DNA of 64,000 nucleotides from Planctomycetota bacterium (GTDB lineage: Bacteria; Planctomycetota; UBA1135; UBA2386). Of this stretch, positions 1-9,992 are shown in pieces; positions within the stretch are counted from its first letter, which is position 1; every line of letters starts with the position of its first letter. The position numbers were made by a program, and so were the translations under genes. The notes under the pieces are model-generated. The model ran no database searches and was not told the origin of the DNA. It worked only from the letters and a program-made list of their open reading frames with translations. The DNA lies in the NCBI GenBank assembly GCA_020848735.1, contig JADLHO010000065.1, positions 1 to 64,000 of the forward strand. Direction: 5' to 3'.

Positions 1-2
1 AC

Positions 3-125
3 GGACTCGACGCGAGCGCCTGGCAGGCCGTGCCCGCCGACGACCCGACGCGCCCGCGGGATGTCTCGATGATCGGCGACCTGCCGGTGAAGCGCAGCCT
101 CGAGGAGATGCTGCGCGAGAGCTGA
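3..125 (+). CDS. C-terminal fragment of a CDS truncated by the window start (...VPADDPTRPRDVSMIGDLPVKRSLEEMLRES*); function unknown
   Basis: Open frame from base 3 to TGA at 123-125, flush against the convergent gene at 133. Confidence 0.5.
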   Translation, partial: GLDASAWQAVPADDPTRPRDVSMIGDLPVKRSLEEMLRES

Positions 126-132
126 GCTCCTC

Positions 133-669
133 TCAGCCCTTCTGCACCTGCCAGATCTCCGCGCCCAGGAAGTCCCAGGGCAGACGGCCCTCGTCGGTCT
201 CCTTGGGGTCGGGCGAGAACTGCACGTCGACGAAGTAGAGGATGCGGCCCTTCTCGCGCGCGAGGTTCGTGCAGCCGTGGGCGACGCCGGGGGGGATGCG
301 CACGAGGCGGTCCTTGCCGTCGCCGAGGACGAAACGCATGGTCGCGCCTTCGGTCTTGCTGCCCTTGCGGCAGTCGTGCAGGACGAGCATGAGCTTGTCG
401 TGCGGGGGCACGTACCACACGTCCGTCTGGCGGAGGTGCATGTGGTAGGCCTTGATCGCGCCGGGCTCGATCTCGCTGTAGTTGACCTGCTTGACCTCGA
501 AGCCCGGGAGCTGTGAGTGCAGGCCGGCGCTCAGGCGACCGAGCTCGGTGATGGCGCCGCCGTCGTCGACGAAGCGCTTGAGCTCGACGATCTCGACGCC
601 CTCGATGCGGGTCGCGGGCGCGTAGTTCTGGCGGAAGAAGGCGTCCTTGGACCGGGCGTTGAGTTCCAC
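133..669 (-). CDS. dTDP-4-dehydrorhamnose 3,5-epimerase-like cupin (RmlC family)
   Basis: Probable GTG start at 669 (VELNARSKDAFFRQNYAPATRIEGVEIVELKRF...). Motifs AYHMHLRQTDVWYV, IPPGVAHGCTNL, PWDFLGAEIW. The N-terminal extension in the ORF track looks like non-coding read-through. Confidence 0.7.
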   Translation of the reverse strand: MELNARSKDAFFRQNYAPATRIEGVEIVELKRFVDDGGAITELGRLSAGLHSQLPGFEVKQVNYSEIEPGAIKAYHMHLRQTDVWYVPPHDKLMLVLHDCRKGSKTEGATMRFVLGDGKDRLVRIPPGVAHGCTNLAREKGRILYFVDVQFSPDPKETDEGRLPWDFLGAEIWQVQKG

Positions 670-758
670 GTCGTTCTCGTTCGTCGGCCGTCGCGGGCCC
701 GGCACTGGATCGGGTCTCCGTGACGCTGCGCGCGGGGCCTGCCCCGCGCGAGCGGGCC

Positions 759-2660
759 TCACTTGCCCGCGATGCGCCAGTTGTTGTCGATGGCGGCTTC
801 GGCGAGCTTGACCTCGAGCTTGACGAGATAGGCCTTGCCCCGCGCCTCGGGGATCGTGGGGACGCCGAACACGAAGTTCAGGTGCTTGCTGTCGCGCTCG
901 TCGACGACGAGGCTCGCGGGCTCCTCGTACTTGCTCTTCGTCTCGGGGCGGTGCTTCACGGGGAAGGTGGCGACCGCCTCGCCGACGGCGTTGCGCACGA
1001 CCCACATGTGCGTGTCGGTCGGGATCTTGACCGCGCCGATGCGGACGAAGTCGACCTTGCCGTCGAGCACGTCCTGCTTCGTGATGCCGAAGCGCTTGAG
1101 CGGGGCTTCCCACTCGCCGCTGACGTCGTCGAGCTTGAGCTCGCCCTTGCCGGCCTTCGTCTTCGCGAGCTTCAGGTCCTTGCTGGCCTGCGCCAACGCG
1201 TCCTGCAGGGGCTTCGGCATCCCGGAGTGACGGAAGCAGAGCGAGTAGATGCCGGGCTCGAGCGCCGGCTCGGCGAGCTTCTCGGTGCTCGCCAGCGTCG
1301 CGAGCGCGAGCGGATTGTGCTGCTCGACCGTGGCTTCCATCAGGCGGTCGATCGACGACTTCTCGTCGTCGCTCGCATGGCTGACGGGCGCGAGCGAGAC
1401 GGCGTGGTAGGCCTGCACCAGCTTGCCGTCGCCGCCGAGTTCGTAGCGCTCGGCGCCGGTCTGGTCGGCGATGTTCGGCTTGCGGGTGCCGCCGAAGTGC
1501 GACCAGTCGTAGTCGAGCTTCAGCAAGGACGCGAGGTAGTCGCGCGCGGGCCGCTCGCTCTTCGCGAGACGGAAGCCGAGGGCCGAGGCCGTCTGGAAGT
1601 GCTCGGTCGCCGCGCGGGTCCAGATGCGGAGGTCGAGCCCGTTCTCGGTGCCGAACATCCCGCCCTTCACGACCACCTTCTCACCGGCGAACTTCGGGCG
1701 GTAGGCGAGCGCCTTCTGGAGCCGCGGCGAGTCCTTGCCCTTGAAGAGCTTCTCCTTGAAGAGCTTCTCGAGCTCCGACTGGTTCGCGGCGGCGTCGAAG
1801 GCATAGAAGCCGATCTCGCCCATCCACTCGTAGACGCCGAGCTGCATGTGCCCGTGGCCGAACTTGCCGACCGCGGCGTCGCCGTGGTGGCCGACGGGCC
1901 ACATCTTGTCGAACTTCGTGCCGCGCTTGATCGGGTTCGCCTTCGGGTCGTCGCCCCAGAGGTACTGCTTGGGCTCACCGCCGCTCGCGGCCCAGACCCA
2001 CTCGTACTCGGTGGGGATGCGCATCCCGAGCCAGGCCGCGTATGCGTTCGCGTCGCGCCACGAGACGTAGACGACCGGGCAATCCTCGCCGGGCGTGTCG
2101 CCGCCGTTGTAGCTCGGGATCGCGTACGGCAGCTCCTTCCAGTGCCGCTCCCAGTACGGCATGTACGGATCCTTCGCCGAGGGGAACTCGGCCTTGATCG
2201 CATCGCGGCGCTGCTCGAGGTCGTCCTTGCGGCCCTCGGCCCACCAGTGGTAGGGATAGCGATGACCGGTCTTCTCGACGAAGACCTTGTACTGCGCATT
2301 CGTCACCGGATAGCGCCCCATGAAGAAGGGCACGACCGTGACGGACTTGCGACCGAGCTCCGCATAGAGCTTCGTGACCTCGTCGAGGCGCTTCTCTTCG
2401 CTGAGCGGAAACGCCTTCTCGATGGCATCGAGGATGGTCTTGGGATCGGCGCCGATCGAGAAGGTGCCGCCGGGGACCGGCAGCATGTCGGACGGCAGCG
2501 CGCTGTTGCTCGGGGCGGGCGACTGCGCGGGGCCCTTTGCCGAGGCCTTCGCCGCACCGTTCGCGCCGACGGCCCGCGCGGGCTCCTGCGTCGCGAGCGG
2601 AAGGGTGCAGAGAGACGACACGACGAGCGCAGCGAGCGCGGGCGAGAGGGTTGGTCTCAT
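759..2660 (-). CDS. Secreted formylglycine-generating-enzyme (SUMF1/FGE)-like domain protein
   Basis: N-terminal signal peptide; FGE-type motifs (PVPGGTFSIG, YPVTNAQYKVF, CPVVYVSWRDANAYAAWLGMRIPTEYEWVWAASG, FRLAKS). Confidence 0.8.
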   Translation of the reverse strand: MRPTLSPALAALVVSSLCTLPLATQEPARAVGANGAAKASAKGPAQSPAPSNSALPSDMLPVPGGTFSIGADPKTILDAIEKAFPLSEEKRLDEVTKLYAELGRKSVTVVPFFMGRYPVTNAQYKVFVEKTGHRYPYHWWAEGRKDDLEQRRDAIKAEFPSAKDPYMPYWERHWKELPYAIPSYNGGDTPGEDCPVVYVSWRDANAYAAWLGMRIPTEYEWVWAASGGEPKQYLWGDDPKANPIKRGTKFDKMWPVGHHGDAAVGKFGHGHMQLGVYEWMGEIGFYAFDAAANQSELEKLFKEKLFKGKDSPRLQKALAYRPKFAGEKVVVKGGMFGTENGLDLRIWTRAATEHFQTASALGFRLAKSERPARDYLASLLKLDYDWSHFGGTRKPNIADQTGAERYELGGDGKLVQAYHAVSLAPVSHASDDEKSSIDRLMEATVEQHNPLALATLASTEKLAEPALEPGIYSLCFRHSGMPKPLQDALAQASKDLKLAKTKAGKGELKLDDVSGEWEAPLKRFGITKQDVLDGKVDFVRIGAVKIPTDTHMWVVRNAVGEAVATFPVKHRPETKSKYEEPASLVVDERDSKHLNFVFGVPTIPEARGKAYLVKLEVKLAEAAIDNNWRIAGK

Positions 2661-2757
2661 GACGACGCGAGTCGGAGCGTGCGAGTGCTCCGGGATCCGC
2701 GGGGCGGAGGGGGACGCCGAGCCGGGGGGAGGAAGGCGCGCGGATTCTCCGGACGGA

Positions 2758-2778
2758 GGGGCCTTCGGCCAAGGCCCC
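2758..2778. terminator. Perfect 8-bp inverted repeat GGGGCCTT-CGGCC-AAGGCCCC, possible terminator of the HD-GYP gene
   Basis: Between two co-oriented minus-strand genes; no clear U-tract. Confidence 0.35.
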
Positions 2779-2837
2779 TATTCACGAGGATCGGGTGCCT
2801 GCCGGATTCGCGGCGCGTGCCGGCGTCCGTCCTGCGG

Positions 2838-3857
2838 TCAGAAGAGCAGGTCGGGGCGCGGCGCGAAGAAGCGCCGTCCTTCCCGCTCGAGCCCGTCCGC
2901 GACCAGCCTCGCGAGATCGGGATCGAAGTGACCGCCGGCCTGCTTGCGGAAGAAGGCGACGATCTCCTGGATCGGCCAGGCCGGCTTGTAGGACCGCGCT
3001 TCCGCCAGGGCGTCGTAGACCTCGGCGAGGATCAGGATCCGGCCCGGCAGGGCGACCTCTTCCCCGCGGAGGCGGTTGGGATACCCCGCACCGTCCCAGC
3101 GCTCATGGTGCTGGTAGACCCAGTTGCGCGCGTCGTCGCAGCCTTCCATCCCGGCCAGGATCTCGTAGCCCACCTGCGGGTGCTGCTCGATCACCTTGCG
3201 CTCGGCGGCGTCGAGCGGACCCTCCTTGCAGAGGATCGTGCGCGGCACGCCGACCTTCCCGATGTCATGGAGCAGAGCGGCGAGGCGCAGGGACTCGCGA
3301 TCCTCCCCGCTGACCCCGCAGCGCTCGGCGAGGCGATCCGTGTAGTGCACCACCCGCTCGGCATGGCCCGAGGTGGTCGGGTCCTTCGCCTCGATCATCC
3401 GCGGCACCACGGCGCTCAGGACGCGGTTCTGCCCCTCGAGCATGCGCGCCCGTCGTTCGGCAGACGCCGCGTGGATCGCGCGGGCGCAGGCGGCGATCAG
3501 CGACTCGGGCTCGACCGGCTTCACGACGATCTCGCGCACGCTGGCGCGGAGCGCGTCGACGGCGCCGCGGAAGCTCGGCTGGCCCGTCAGCATGACGACG
3601 GGCACCTCGGGGCGGCAGCGCCGCGCCGCCTCCGCGACGTCGTAGCCGAGCTCGTCGTCGCCGAGGTAGAGGTCCGTGAGGACGAGGTCGAAACGTTGCG
3701 ACGCCAACGCCGCGCGCGCCGCACCTAGCCCCGCCACGCGGGTCGGCTGACCGCCGGCAGCGACGACGATGTCGGTGAGCGTGCCGAGGACGACGGCTTC
3801 GTCGTCGACGATCAAGATGCGCCGCGAAGCGAGCGCGGGGGACTCGAGGATCGTCAC
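2838..3857 (-). CDS. Response regulator with HD-GYP output domain (putative c-di-GMP phosphodiesterase)
   Basis: Receiver motifs (RILIVDDEAVV, LVLTDLYLGDDE, VKPVEP), HD motif (LLHDIGKVGVP) and HHERWDGAGYP. Confidence 0.9.
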   Translation of the reverse strand: MTILESPALASRRILIVDDEAVVLGTLTDIVVAAGGQPTRVAGLGAARAALASQRFDLVLTDLYLGDDELGYDVAEAARRCRPEVPVVMLTGQPSFRGAVDALRASVREIVVKPVEPESLIAACARAIHAASAERRARMLEGQNRVLSAVVPRMIEAKDPTTSGHAERVVHYTDRLAERCGVSGEDRESLRLAALLHDIGKVGVPRTILCKEGPLDAAERKVIEQHPQVGYEILAGMEGCDDARNWVYQHHERWDGAGYPNRLRGEEVALPGRILILAEVYDALAEARSYKPAWPIQEIVAFFRKQAGGHFDPDLARLVADGLEREGRRFFAPRPDLLF

Positions 3858-4008
3858 GGGAGCAAGCTGGTTACGAGCCAGGCAAGTCGCAGCGCGCGGA
3901 GTTCGGTGTCGAAGCCCGCGGGAGCGCGGCGAGCCGAAGGGAGAACGAGCGGGAGCAAGCGGAGAGCGGCGGGGAGGCTAGCGATCCCTTGCCATGGGCG
4001 GAAGCCGT

Positions 4009-4139
4009 TTTTCCACAGGCTCTCCACGAGGATGTGGAAAGCTCCGCGCGCCGCAGCCCGCGCGCGTCGACCCGGCCGCACGGGCCTTGCCGCGCAGACG
4101 CGGCGTTGCAGTCCGAGGCTTCGGGGATAGTTTTCCACG
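4009..4139. promoter_or_regulatory. Cluster of three TTTTCCACA-like (DnaA-box-like) motifs, two forming an inverted repeat
   Basis: TTTTCCACA 4009-4017; TGTGGAAAG 4033-4041 (inverted); TTTTCCACG 4131-4139; all in the intergenic region before 4161. Confidence 0.3.
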
Positions 4140-4160
4140 CCCTCCTTCCCAGGCGCTGAC

Positions 4161-5210
4161 TTGCCCGAGGCCGACGTCGAATCCAGTACCGGTGAGCCGG
4201 CCCGAGAGAACCCGAGCCCGGGCGCCGCGCTCGACGCCCCGGCGGCGTACGTGGTGCCGCCCGACGCGGCGGGAATGCGGCTCGACGTCTTCCTCACCCA
4301 GGCGGTGGGGGTCGACTCACGGCGGCGCGTGAAGGCGATCGGTCGCGCCGGCGGTCTGCTCCTCGACGGCAAGCCGGCGAAACCCGGCTGGACGGTGCAG
4401 GCCGGGCAGCGGGTCATGGTGCTGCCGGTGAAGGTCGCCGAGGACGAGGAGGAGGAGCCCGAGCCCCCGCCGCCGCTCTTCGACCCGCGCATCCTCTACG
4501 AGGACGGCCTGCTCCTCGTGATCGACAAGCCGCCCGGCATCGCGGCGCACCGGACCGAGAAGCCCCGGCCCGGCGAGACGAACCTCGCCGACGTGATGGA
4601 GCGCCTGCGGCCGGGGCTGAGCCTCGCCGGCGGCGAGGATCGCCCGGGCATCGTTCATCGGCTCGACAAGGAGACCTCGGGTCTGATGGTGCTCGCGCGG
4701 ACCGATGCCGCGCTGCTCGCGCTGAAGGCGCAGTTCAAGGCGCGCAGCGTCGAGAAGGAATACCGCGCGATCGTCTACGGCGAGCCGCGCTTCGACTCGG
4801 ACTGGATCGACCGGCCGATCCAACCCCATCCCGAGAAGCACGACCGCATGGTCGTCGTGAAGGAAGGCGGCCGTGAGGCCAGCACCTTCTACGAGGTGAT
4901 CGAGCGCTTCCGCGGCATGACCTACGTGCGCTGCCTCCCGAAGACCGGCCGCACGCACCAGATCCGCGTGCACATGGCGAGCATCGGCCACTCGCTGGTC
5001 GGCGATCGCCTCTACCGCTCGCGCAACCAGCAGCAGGCGGAGCTGCCGGCGGGCGCGCCGGACCCGCAGCGGCATTGTCTGCACGCGCTGCGGCTCTGCT
5101 TCGAACACCCGCACACGCATGAGCGGCTCTGCTTCGAGTCGCCCTTGCCGAAGGACCTCTCCGATCTGCTCGCGTGGCTCCGGGCGCAAGGCGGTGGAGC
5201 CGCGTCGTGA
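4161..5210 (+). CDS. RluA-family 23S rRNA pseudouridine synthase with N-terminal S4-like domain
   Basis: Motifs ILYEDGLLLVIDKPPGIAAH, IVHRLDKETSGLMVLART, KTGRTHQIRVHMASIGHSLVGDRLY; start uncertain (TTG 4161). Confidence 0.88.
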   Translation: MPEADVESSTGEPARENPSPGAALDAPAAYVVPPDAAGMRLDVFLTQAVGVDSRRRVKAIGRAGGLLLDGKPAKPGWTVQAGQRVMVLPVKVAEDEEEEPEPPPPLFDPRILYEDGLLLVIDKPPGIAAHRTEKPRPGETNLADVMERLRPGLSLAGGEDRPGIVHRLDKETSGLMVLARTDAALLALKAQFKARSVEKEYRAIVYGEPRFDSDWIDRPIQPHPEKHDRMVVVKEGGREASTFYEVIERFRGMTYVRCLPKTGRTHQIRVHMASIGHSLVGDRLYRSRNQQQAELPAGAPDPQRHCLHALRLCFEHPHTHERLCFESPLPKDLSDLLAWLRAQGGGAAS

Positions 5211-6922
5211 AGCCGCGCGCGACGAAGCGGCTGCGGGCGGTGCTGGTCGGCGTCGCACTCGGTCTCGTGGCGCTGGAGCTCGCGATGCAGGTCGTCGCGT
5301 ACCTCGCCTGGCGTCAGGGCGACGGCTTCCGCGTGCGCGCGGTCGACTCCCGGACTCGCGTCCTCTGCGTCGGGGACTCCTTCACCTTCGGACTCGGTGC
5401 CGGTCCCGAGCGCGGCTATCCGCAGCAGCTCGAGGCGCTGCTGCGCGGCGAGGGCCGCGAGCTCGCGGTCGTGAACGGCGGCAAGCCGGGGCAGGACTCG
5501 GCGGCGGTCTTGAGGCGACTGCCGCGGCAGCTCGAGATCGTCCAACCGACGGAGCTGCTCGTGCTCGTCGGCTACAACGATCGCTGGAGCCACCCGCAGG
5601 CGGTCACCGAGGAGGAACTGACGGCCGCGCGCGGAGCGGAGGGCTTTCCCCTGCGGCTGCGCACGGGGACCTTCGCCGCGCTCCTCGCGCACGCGCTCTT
5701 TGGCGGCGAATCGAGCGATGGCGACGCGGCCCCGGCATTCCTCGGCACCTGGCACGCGGGGGACTTCGAGATCGAACTCGGCGCGGACGGCGCGCTCCGC
5801 GTCGCGGAACGGCGCTCGCGCTGGCAGCTCGAGGGCGAGGAACTCCTGCTCTCCCTGGAACTCGACAAGGTGACGCGCGCGCGCTGGCGCATCGTCGGCG
5901 ACCGGCTGCAGCTCGAGATGGAGCCCGGCAAGCCGGCGCTCGAGTTCGAACGGGGTGCGGCCGCGACCCGGCCGGCGGATCGCGCGCGCCGACACCTCGA
6001 GCGCGGCGAGTCGGCCGCTGCCGAGGCGATCGTCTCGGCAGCGCTCGCGGGCGATCCGGGGGACGTCGAGCTCCGCGCGCTCGCCGTCGGCCTCGCCCAC
6101 CGCGCCGGCCGCGACGTGAGCGCCGAGCTCGCGGGGCTCCGCGCGGCGGCCGAGGGCGGCGCCGAGCGCGAGGTCACGGCGCTGGTCGAAGCGCTGTTCG
6201 AGACGGGGGCCTCGGAGGAGGGCGTGGCGCGGGCCTGCGCCTGGCTGCGCACGCGGCCGCACGAGTCACGGCTCTGGTGGGCGCTGACGCGGCACGTCGC
6301 GGCGCGCGAGCTCTCGGACCAGGCGATCCTCGCGACGATCGACGCGGCCCTGCCGCTGCTCGGCGAGGGCGAGGTCTGGCGCGCGGCTCTCCTCCGGCTG
6401 CGCGCGGGCGTGCTCCGCAACGGTCGGCGCGAGCCGGTCGCCGCGCTCGCGAGCGCGTTCGCCGCGGCGCTCGTCGACGGCAACAAGGCCCACGCGGTGA
6501 CCTGGCTGCAGAGCGGCGAGTTCTCGTCGGCCGAGGCCGATGCCGCGCTCGCCTCGCTCGACCTCGACGAGGACTCGCGCGCGAAGCTCGCGGCCTGGCG
6601 TGCGGAGGCCGCGCGCGGCGAGAGCGGTGCGAACCCCGTCCTCGGTCGCCACCTGCGTCGGATCGCGTCGCTCTGCCGTGACCGTGGCACGCGGCTCTTC
6701 CTCCTCCCGTACCCCGAGGACGAGGGCGGCCTCGGTCAGGTGATCCGCGACGTGGCGCGCGAGGAGGGCGCGACGCTCATCGACTGCGAGGACGAGTTCC
6801 GCGGCGAGCTGCGAGGGACGTCCCGCGACGCGCTGTTCGTCGCCGACGGCCATTGCAACGAGGCGGGCTATGGCGTGATGGCCCGACGGGCCGCGCAGGC
6901 CCTGCGCGCGTTCGTGCGCTGA
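5207..6922 (+). CDS. SGNH/GDSL-type hydrolase with a large internal insertion, membrane anchored
   Basis: GTG start overlapping the upstream stop (GTGA). N-terminal TM, GDSFTFGLGAGPERGYPQQLE block I, NGGKPGQDS, VGYND, and C-terminal DGHCNEAGY block. Confidence 0.75.
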   Translation: MKPRATKRLRAVLVGVALGLVALELAMQVVAYLAWRQGDGFRVRAVDSRTRVLCVGDSFTFGLGAGPERGYPQQLEALLRGEGRELAVVNGGKPGQDSAAVLRRLPRQLEIVQPTELLVLVGYNDRWSHPQAVTEEELTAARGAEGFPLRLRTGTFAALLAHALFGGESSDGDAAPAFLGTWHAGDFEIELGADGALRVAERRSRWQLEGEELLLSLELDKVTRARWRIVGDRLQLEMEPGKPALEFERGAAATRPADRARRHLERGESAAAEAIVSAALAGDPGDVELRALAVGLAHRAGRDVSAELAGLRAAAEGGAEREVTALVEALFETGASEEGVARACAWLRTRPHESRLWWALTRHVAARELSDQAILATIDAALPLLGEGEVWRAALLRLRAGVLRNGRREPVAALASAFAAALVDGNKAHAVTWLQSGEFSSAEADAALASLDLDEDSRAKLAAWRAEAARGESGANPVLGRHLRRIASLCRDRGTRLFLLPYPEDEGGLGQVIRDVAREEGATLIDCEDEFRGELRGTSRDALFVADGHCNEAGYGVMARRAAQALRAFVR

Positions 6923-6948
6923 GGCCCAACGCGCTACCCTTCCGCGCC

Positions 6949-9042
6949 GTGATCCAGGACCGTTGGCGCGACGACGAGGCCGCTGCCTGCGTCGAGCGGT
7001 ACGCGGGCGCGCACGGCGAGGACGTGGCGCTGCGCGTGTATTCGTCGCGCCTCATCGGGAGCGACCCGGCCCTCGTGCTGCACGGCGGCGGCAACACCTC
7101 GGTGAAGACGACGCGCCGCGACGCCCTCACCGGCGAGGTCCTGCCGGTGATGGCGGTGAAGGGCAGCGGCAGCGATCTCGCGGCGGTCGAGCCGCGCGAT
7201 CTGCCGCTCGTCCGGCTCGCGCCCTTGCACGCGCTCCGCGGGGTGGAGCGCCTGAGCGACGAGGAGATGGTGAACCGCGTGCGCGGCGCCCTGCTGGACG
7301 CGAGCGCCCCCAACCCCTCGGTCGAGGCCCTGCTGCACGCGTTCCTGCCGCACGCGTTCGTCGACCACACGCACGCCGATGCGATCCTCGTCGTCGGCAA
7401 CCAGCCCGACGGCGAAGCGCTGCTCCGCGAGGCGGTCGGGGAGGGGGTGCCGATCCTGCCCTGGACGATGCCCGGTCATCCGCTCGCCGAGGCGGTGGCG
7501 GCGGCGCACGCGCGCGCGCCGCACTGCGCGGCGATCGTGTTGCGGCACCACGGTGTCTTCAGCTTCGGCGCGAGCGCGCGCGAGAGCTATGCGCGGATGA
7601 TCGCGGTCTGCGATCGCGTGGCGCGCTTCGCCGCGCGGCGGGCCGCGGCGCGCATCACGGTGCCGGCCCTGCCGCGCGCGAGCGCGCCGACGGCGATCGA
7701 TGCGCTGCCCGCGCTGCGCGGTGCGCTGGCGGGCGACGAGGATCCGCCGCGGCGCGTCGTGCTCGCGCTGCGCGACGCCGCGGAGCTCGTCGCGGCTTCG
7801 CGTCGCGACGACGCGGCGTCGCTCTGCGCCGCCGGTCCGCTGACTCCCGACCACATCCTCCGCACGAAGGGGCCGAGTCTCTTCGTGCCGGCCGGCGATG
7901 CGCTCGATCCGCAGGCGCTGCGCGCTCGCGTCGCGCGCTACGTCGCGGAGTACCGCGAGGCCTTCGCCCGGCATGCGGGCGCACGGCGGCTGACGATGCT
8001 CGACCCGCGGCCGAAGGTCGCGCTCGTCGAAGGGCTCGGCGTCGTCGGCATCGGCGACGACGCGCGCGAGGCGGCGATCGTCGCGGACATCGCGGAGTGC
8101 ACCGTGCGGGGCAAGGTGCTGGCGCAGGCGATCGGCCGCTACGAGGCGCTGCCGCCGCACGAGCTCTTCGCGATGGAGTACTGGTCGCTCGAGCAGCAGA
8201 AGCTCGGGAAACGCGCCGTCGCCGCGCTGGGCGGCCAGGTCGCCCTGCTCACCGGCGCCGCGGGCGCGATCGGCTTCGGCATCGCGCAGGAACTGCTCGA
8301 GGCGGGCGCCTGCGTCGTGCTCACCGATCACGACGCCGTGCGGCTCGAGGCCGCACGCGTGCGGCTCGCCGCGGCGCACGGCGCCGGTCGCGTCGCCGCG
8401 GTGCCGCTCGACGTGACCGACGAGGCGAGCGTCGCCGCCGGTTTCGTCGCGGCCGTGCGCCGTTTCGGCGGCGTCGACATCGTCGTGCCGAACGCGGGCA
8501 TCGCCCACGTGAGCACGCTCGCGTCGATGGATCTCGCGCGGTTCCGGCGCGTGCTCGAGGTCAACCTCGTCGGCGTGATGCTCGTGCTCCGCGAGGCCGC
8601 GAAGCTCTTCGCCGTGCAGCGGAGCGGCGGCTGCGTCGTGCTCTCGGGCAGCAAGAACGTCCCGGCGCCCGGCGCGGGCTTCGGTGCGTATTCGGCGAGC
8701 AAGGCGGGTGCGACGCAGCTCGCCCGCGTCGCCGCGCTCGAGCTCGCGCCGCTCGGCGTGCGCGTGAACACGATCCACGCCGACGCGGTCTTCGGCGATG
8801 CGGCGGACGGCGACGCGGTGGAGAGCGGGCTCTGGGCCGAGGTGGGCCCGGAACGCATGCGCGCGCGCGGACTCGACCCCGCGGGGCTGCGCGCGCACTA
8901 CCGCGAGCGCAGCCTCCTGAAGCGGGCGGTGCGCGCGCGCGACGTCGGCCGCGCCGTCGTGTTCTTCGCCGCGCACGCGACCCGCACGACCGGCGCCGCG
9001 TTGCCCGTCGATGGCGGACTGCCCGAGGCCTTCCCGCGATGA
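6949..9042 (+). CDS. Bifunctional class II aldolase / short-chain dehydrogenase (rhamnulose-1-phosphate aldolase/alcohol dehydrogenase-like)
   Basis: N-terminal aldolase region (LHGGGNTSVKTT, LPHAFVDHTHADAI, RHHGVFSFG); C-terminal SDR (LLTGAAGAIGFGIAQEL, NAGIAHV, YSASKAG). Confidence 0.88.
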   Translation: MIQDRWRDDEAAACVERYAGAHGEDVALRVYSSRLIGSDPALVLHGGGNTSVKTTRRDALTGEVLPVMAVKGSGSDLAAVEPRDLPLVRLAPLHALRGVERLSDEEMVNRVRGALLDASAPNPSVEALLHAFLPHAFVDHTHADAILVVGNQPDGEALLREAVGEGVPILPWTMPGHPLAEAVAAAHARAPHCAAIVLRHHGVFSFGASARESYARMIAVCDRVARFAARRAAARITVPALPRASAPTAIDALPALRGALAGDEDPPRRVVLALRDAAELVAASRRDDAASLCAAGPLTPDHILRTKGPSLFVPAGDALDPQALRARVARYVAEYREAFARHAGARRLTMLDPRPKVALVEGLGVVGIGDDAREAAIVADIAECTVRGKVLAQAIGRYEALPPHELFAMEYWSLEQQKLGKRAVAALGGQVALLTGAAGAIGFGIAQELLEAGACVVLTDHDAVRLEAARVRLAAAHGAGRVAAVPLDVTDEASVAAGFVAAVRRFGGVDIVVPNAGIAHVSTLASMDLARFRRVLEVNLVGVMLVLREAAKLFAVQRSGGCVVLSGSKNVPAPGAGFGAYSASKAGATQLARVAALELAPLGVRVNTIHADAVFGDAADGDAVESGLWAEVGPERMRARGLDPAGLRAHYRERSLLKRAVRARDVGRAVVFFAAHATRTTGAALPVDGGLPEAFPR

Positions 9043-9992
9043 GCGCGATCGAGGTGCGCGCGCTGCGGCAGGTCTATCGCACGCCGGGGCGACCCGAGAC
9101 GGTCGCGGTCGACGGCCTCGACCTCGACGTCGCGCGCGGCGAGGTCTTCGGCCTGCTCGGCCCCAACGGCGCGGGCAAGACCACCACGATCGAGATCTGC
9201 GAGGGCCTGCTGCAGCCGACCAGCGGGACGGTGCGCGTGCTCGGCATGGACTGGGCGCACGACGCGGCGCGGCTCCGCGCGCGCATCGGGGTCACGCTCC
9301 AGGAGACGCGGCTCTTCGCGAAGCAGACCGTCCGTGAGCTGCTCGGGCTCTTCGCGGCGCTCTACGACGATGCGCGCAGCGTCGACGAACTGCTCGCGCT
9401 CGTCGCGCTCGAGGAGAAGGCCGACGCGCGCTACCAGCACCTCTCGGGTGGCCAGAAGCAGCGCCTCGCGGTCGCCGCCGCGCTCGCCGGCCGACCCGAG
9501 CTGCTCTTCCTCGACGAGCCGACGACCGGTCTCGATCCACAGTCACGGCGCTCGCTCTGGGATGTCATCCGGCGCTTCCGCGACGAGGAGCGCGGCACCG
9601 TCGTGATCACCACGCACTACATGGACGAGGCCGAGGTGCTCTGCGATCGCATCGGCATCGTCGATCACGGCCGCTCGATCGCGCTCGGCACGCCGCGCGA
9701 GCTGGTCTCGTCGCTGGGCGCCGCGCACGTGGTCGACGTCGAGGCCGAGGGCATCGAGAGCGCGCTCGACGCGGCGGAGCTGTCGGCCTTGCCGGGGGTG
9801 GTGGAGCATCAGCGCGAGGCATCGCGCCTGACCCTCACGGTGCGTCAGCCGCACGTGAGCGTGCCCGCGCTGCTGCGGCTCATGGAGGCGCGCGCCCTGC
9901 CGCTGCGCGGACTCTCGACGCGCCACACGAGCCTCGAGGACGTGTTCGTCCACCTCACCGGTCGCCATCTGCGCGACAGGGAGGCCGAATGA
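9039..9992 (+). CDS. ABC transporter ATP-binding protein (ABC-2 type exporter)
   Basis: Walker A GPNGAGKTTTIE, signature LSGGQKQRLAVAAAL, Walker B LLFLDEPTTGLDPQSR; ATGA overlap with upstream gene. Confidence 0.95.
   Translation: MSAIEVRALRQVYRTPGRPETVAVDGLDLDVARGEVFGLLGPNGAGKTTTIEICEGLLQPTSGTVRVLGMDWAHDAARLRARIGVTLQETRLFAKQTVRELLGLFAALYDDARSVDELLALVALEEKADARYQHLSGGQKQRLAVAAALAGRPELLFLDEPTTGLDPQSRRSLWDVIRRFRDEERGTVVITTHYMDEAEVLCDRIGIVDHGRSIALGTPRELVSSLGAAHVVDVEAEGIESALDAAELSALPGVVEHQREASRLTLTVRQPHVSVPALLRLMEARALPLRGLSTRHTSLEDVFVHLTGRHLRDREAE

Noticed and set aside
720-3728. 1002-aa plus-strand ORF
   Set aside because: Antisense to the FGE-like and HD-GYP genes, both supported by catalytic motifs; a shadow ORF.
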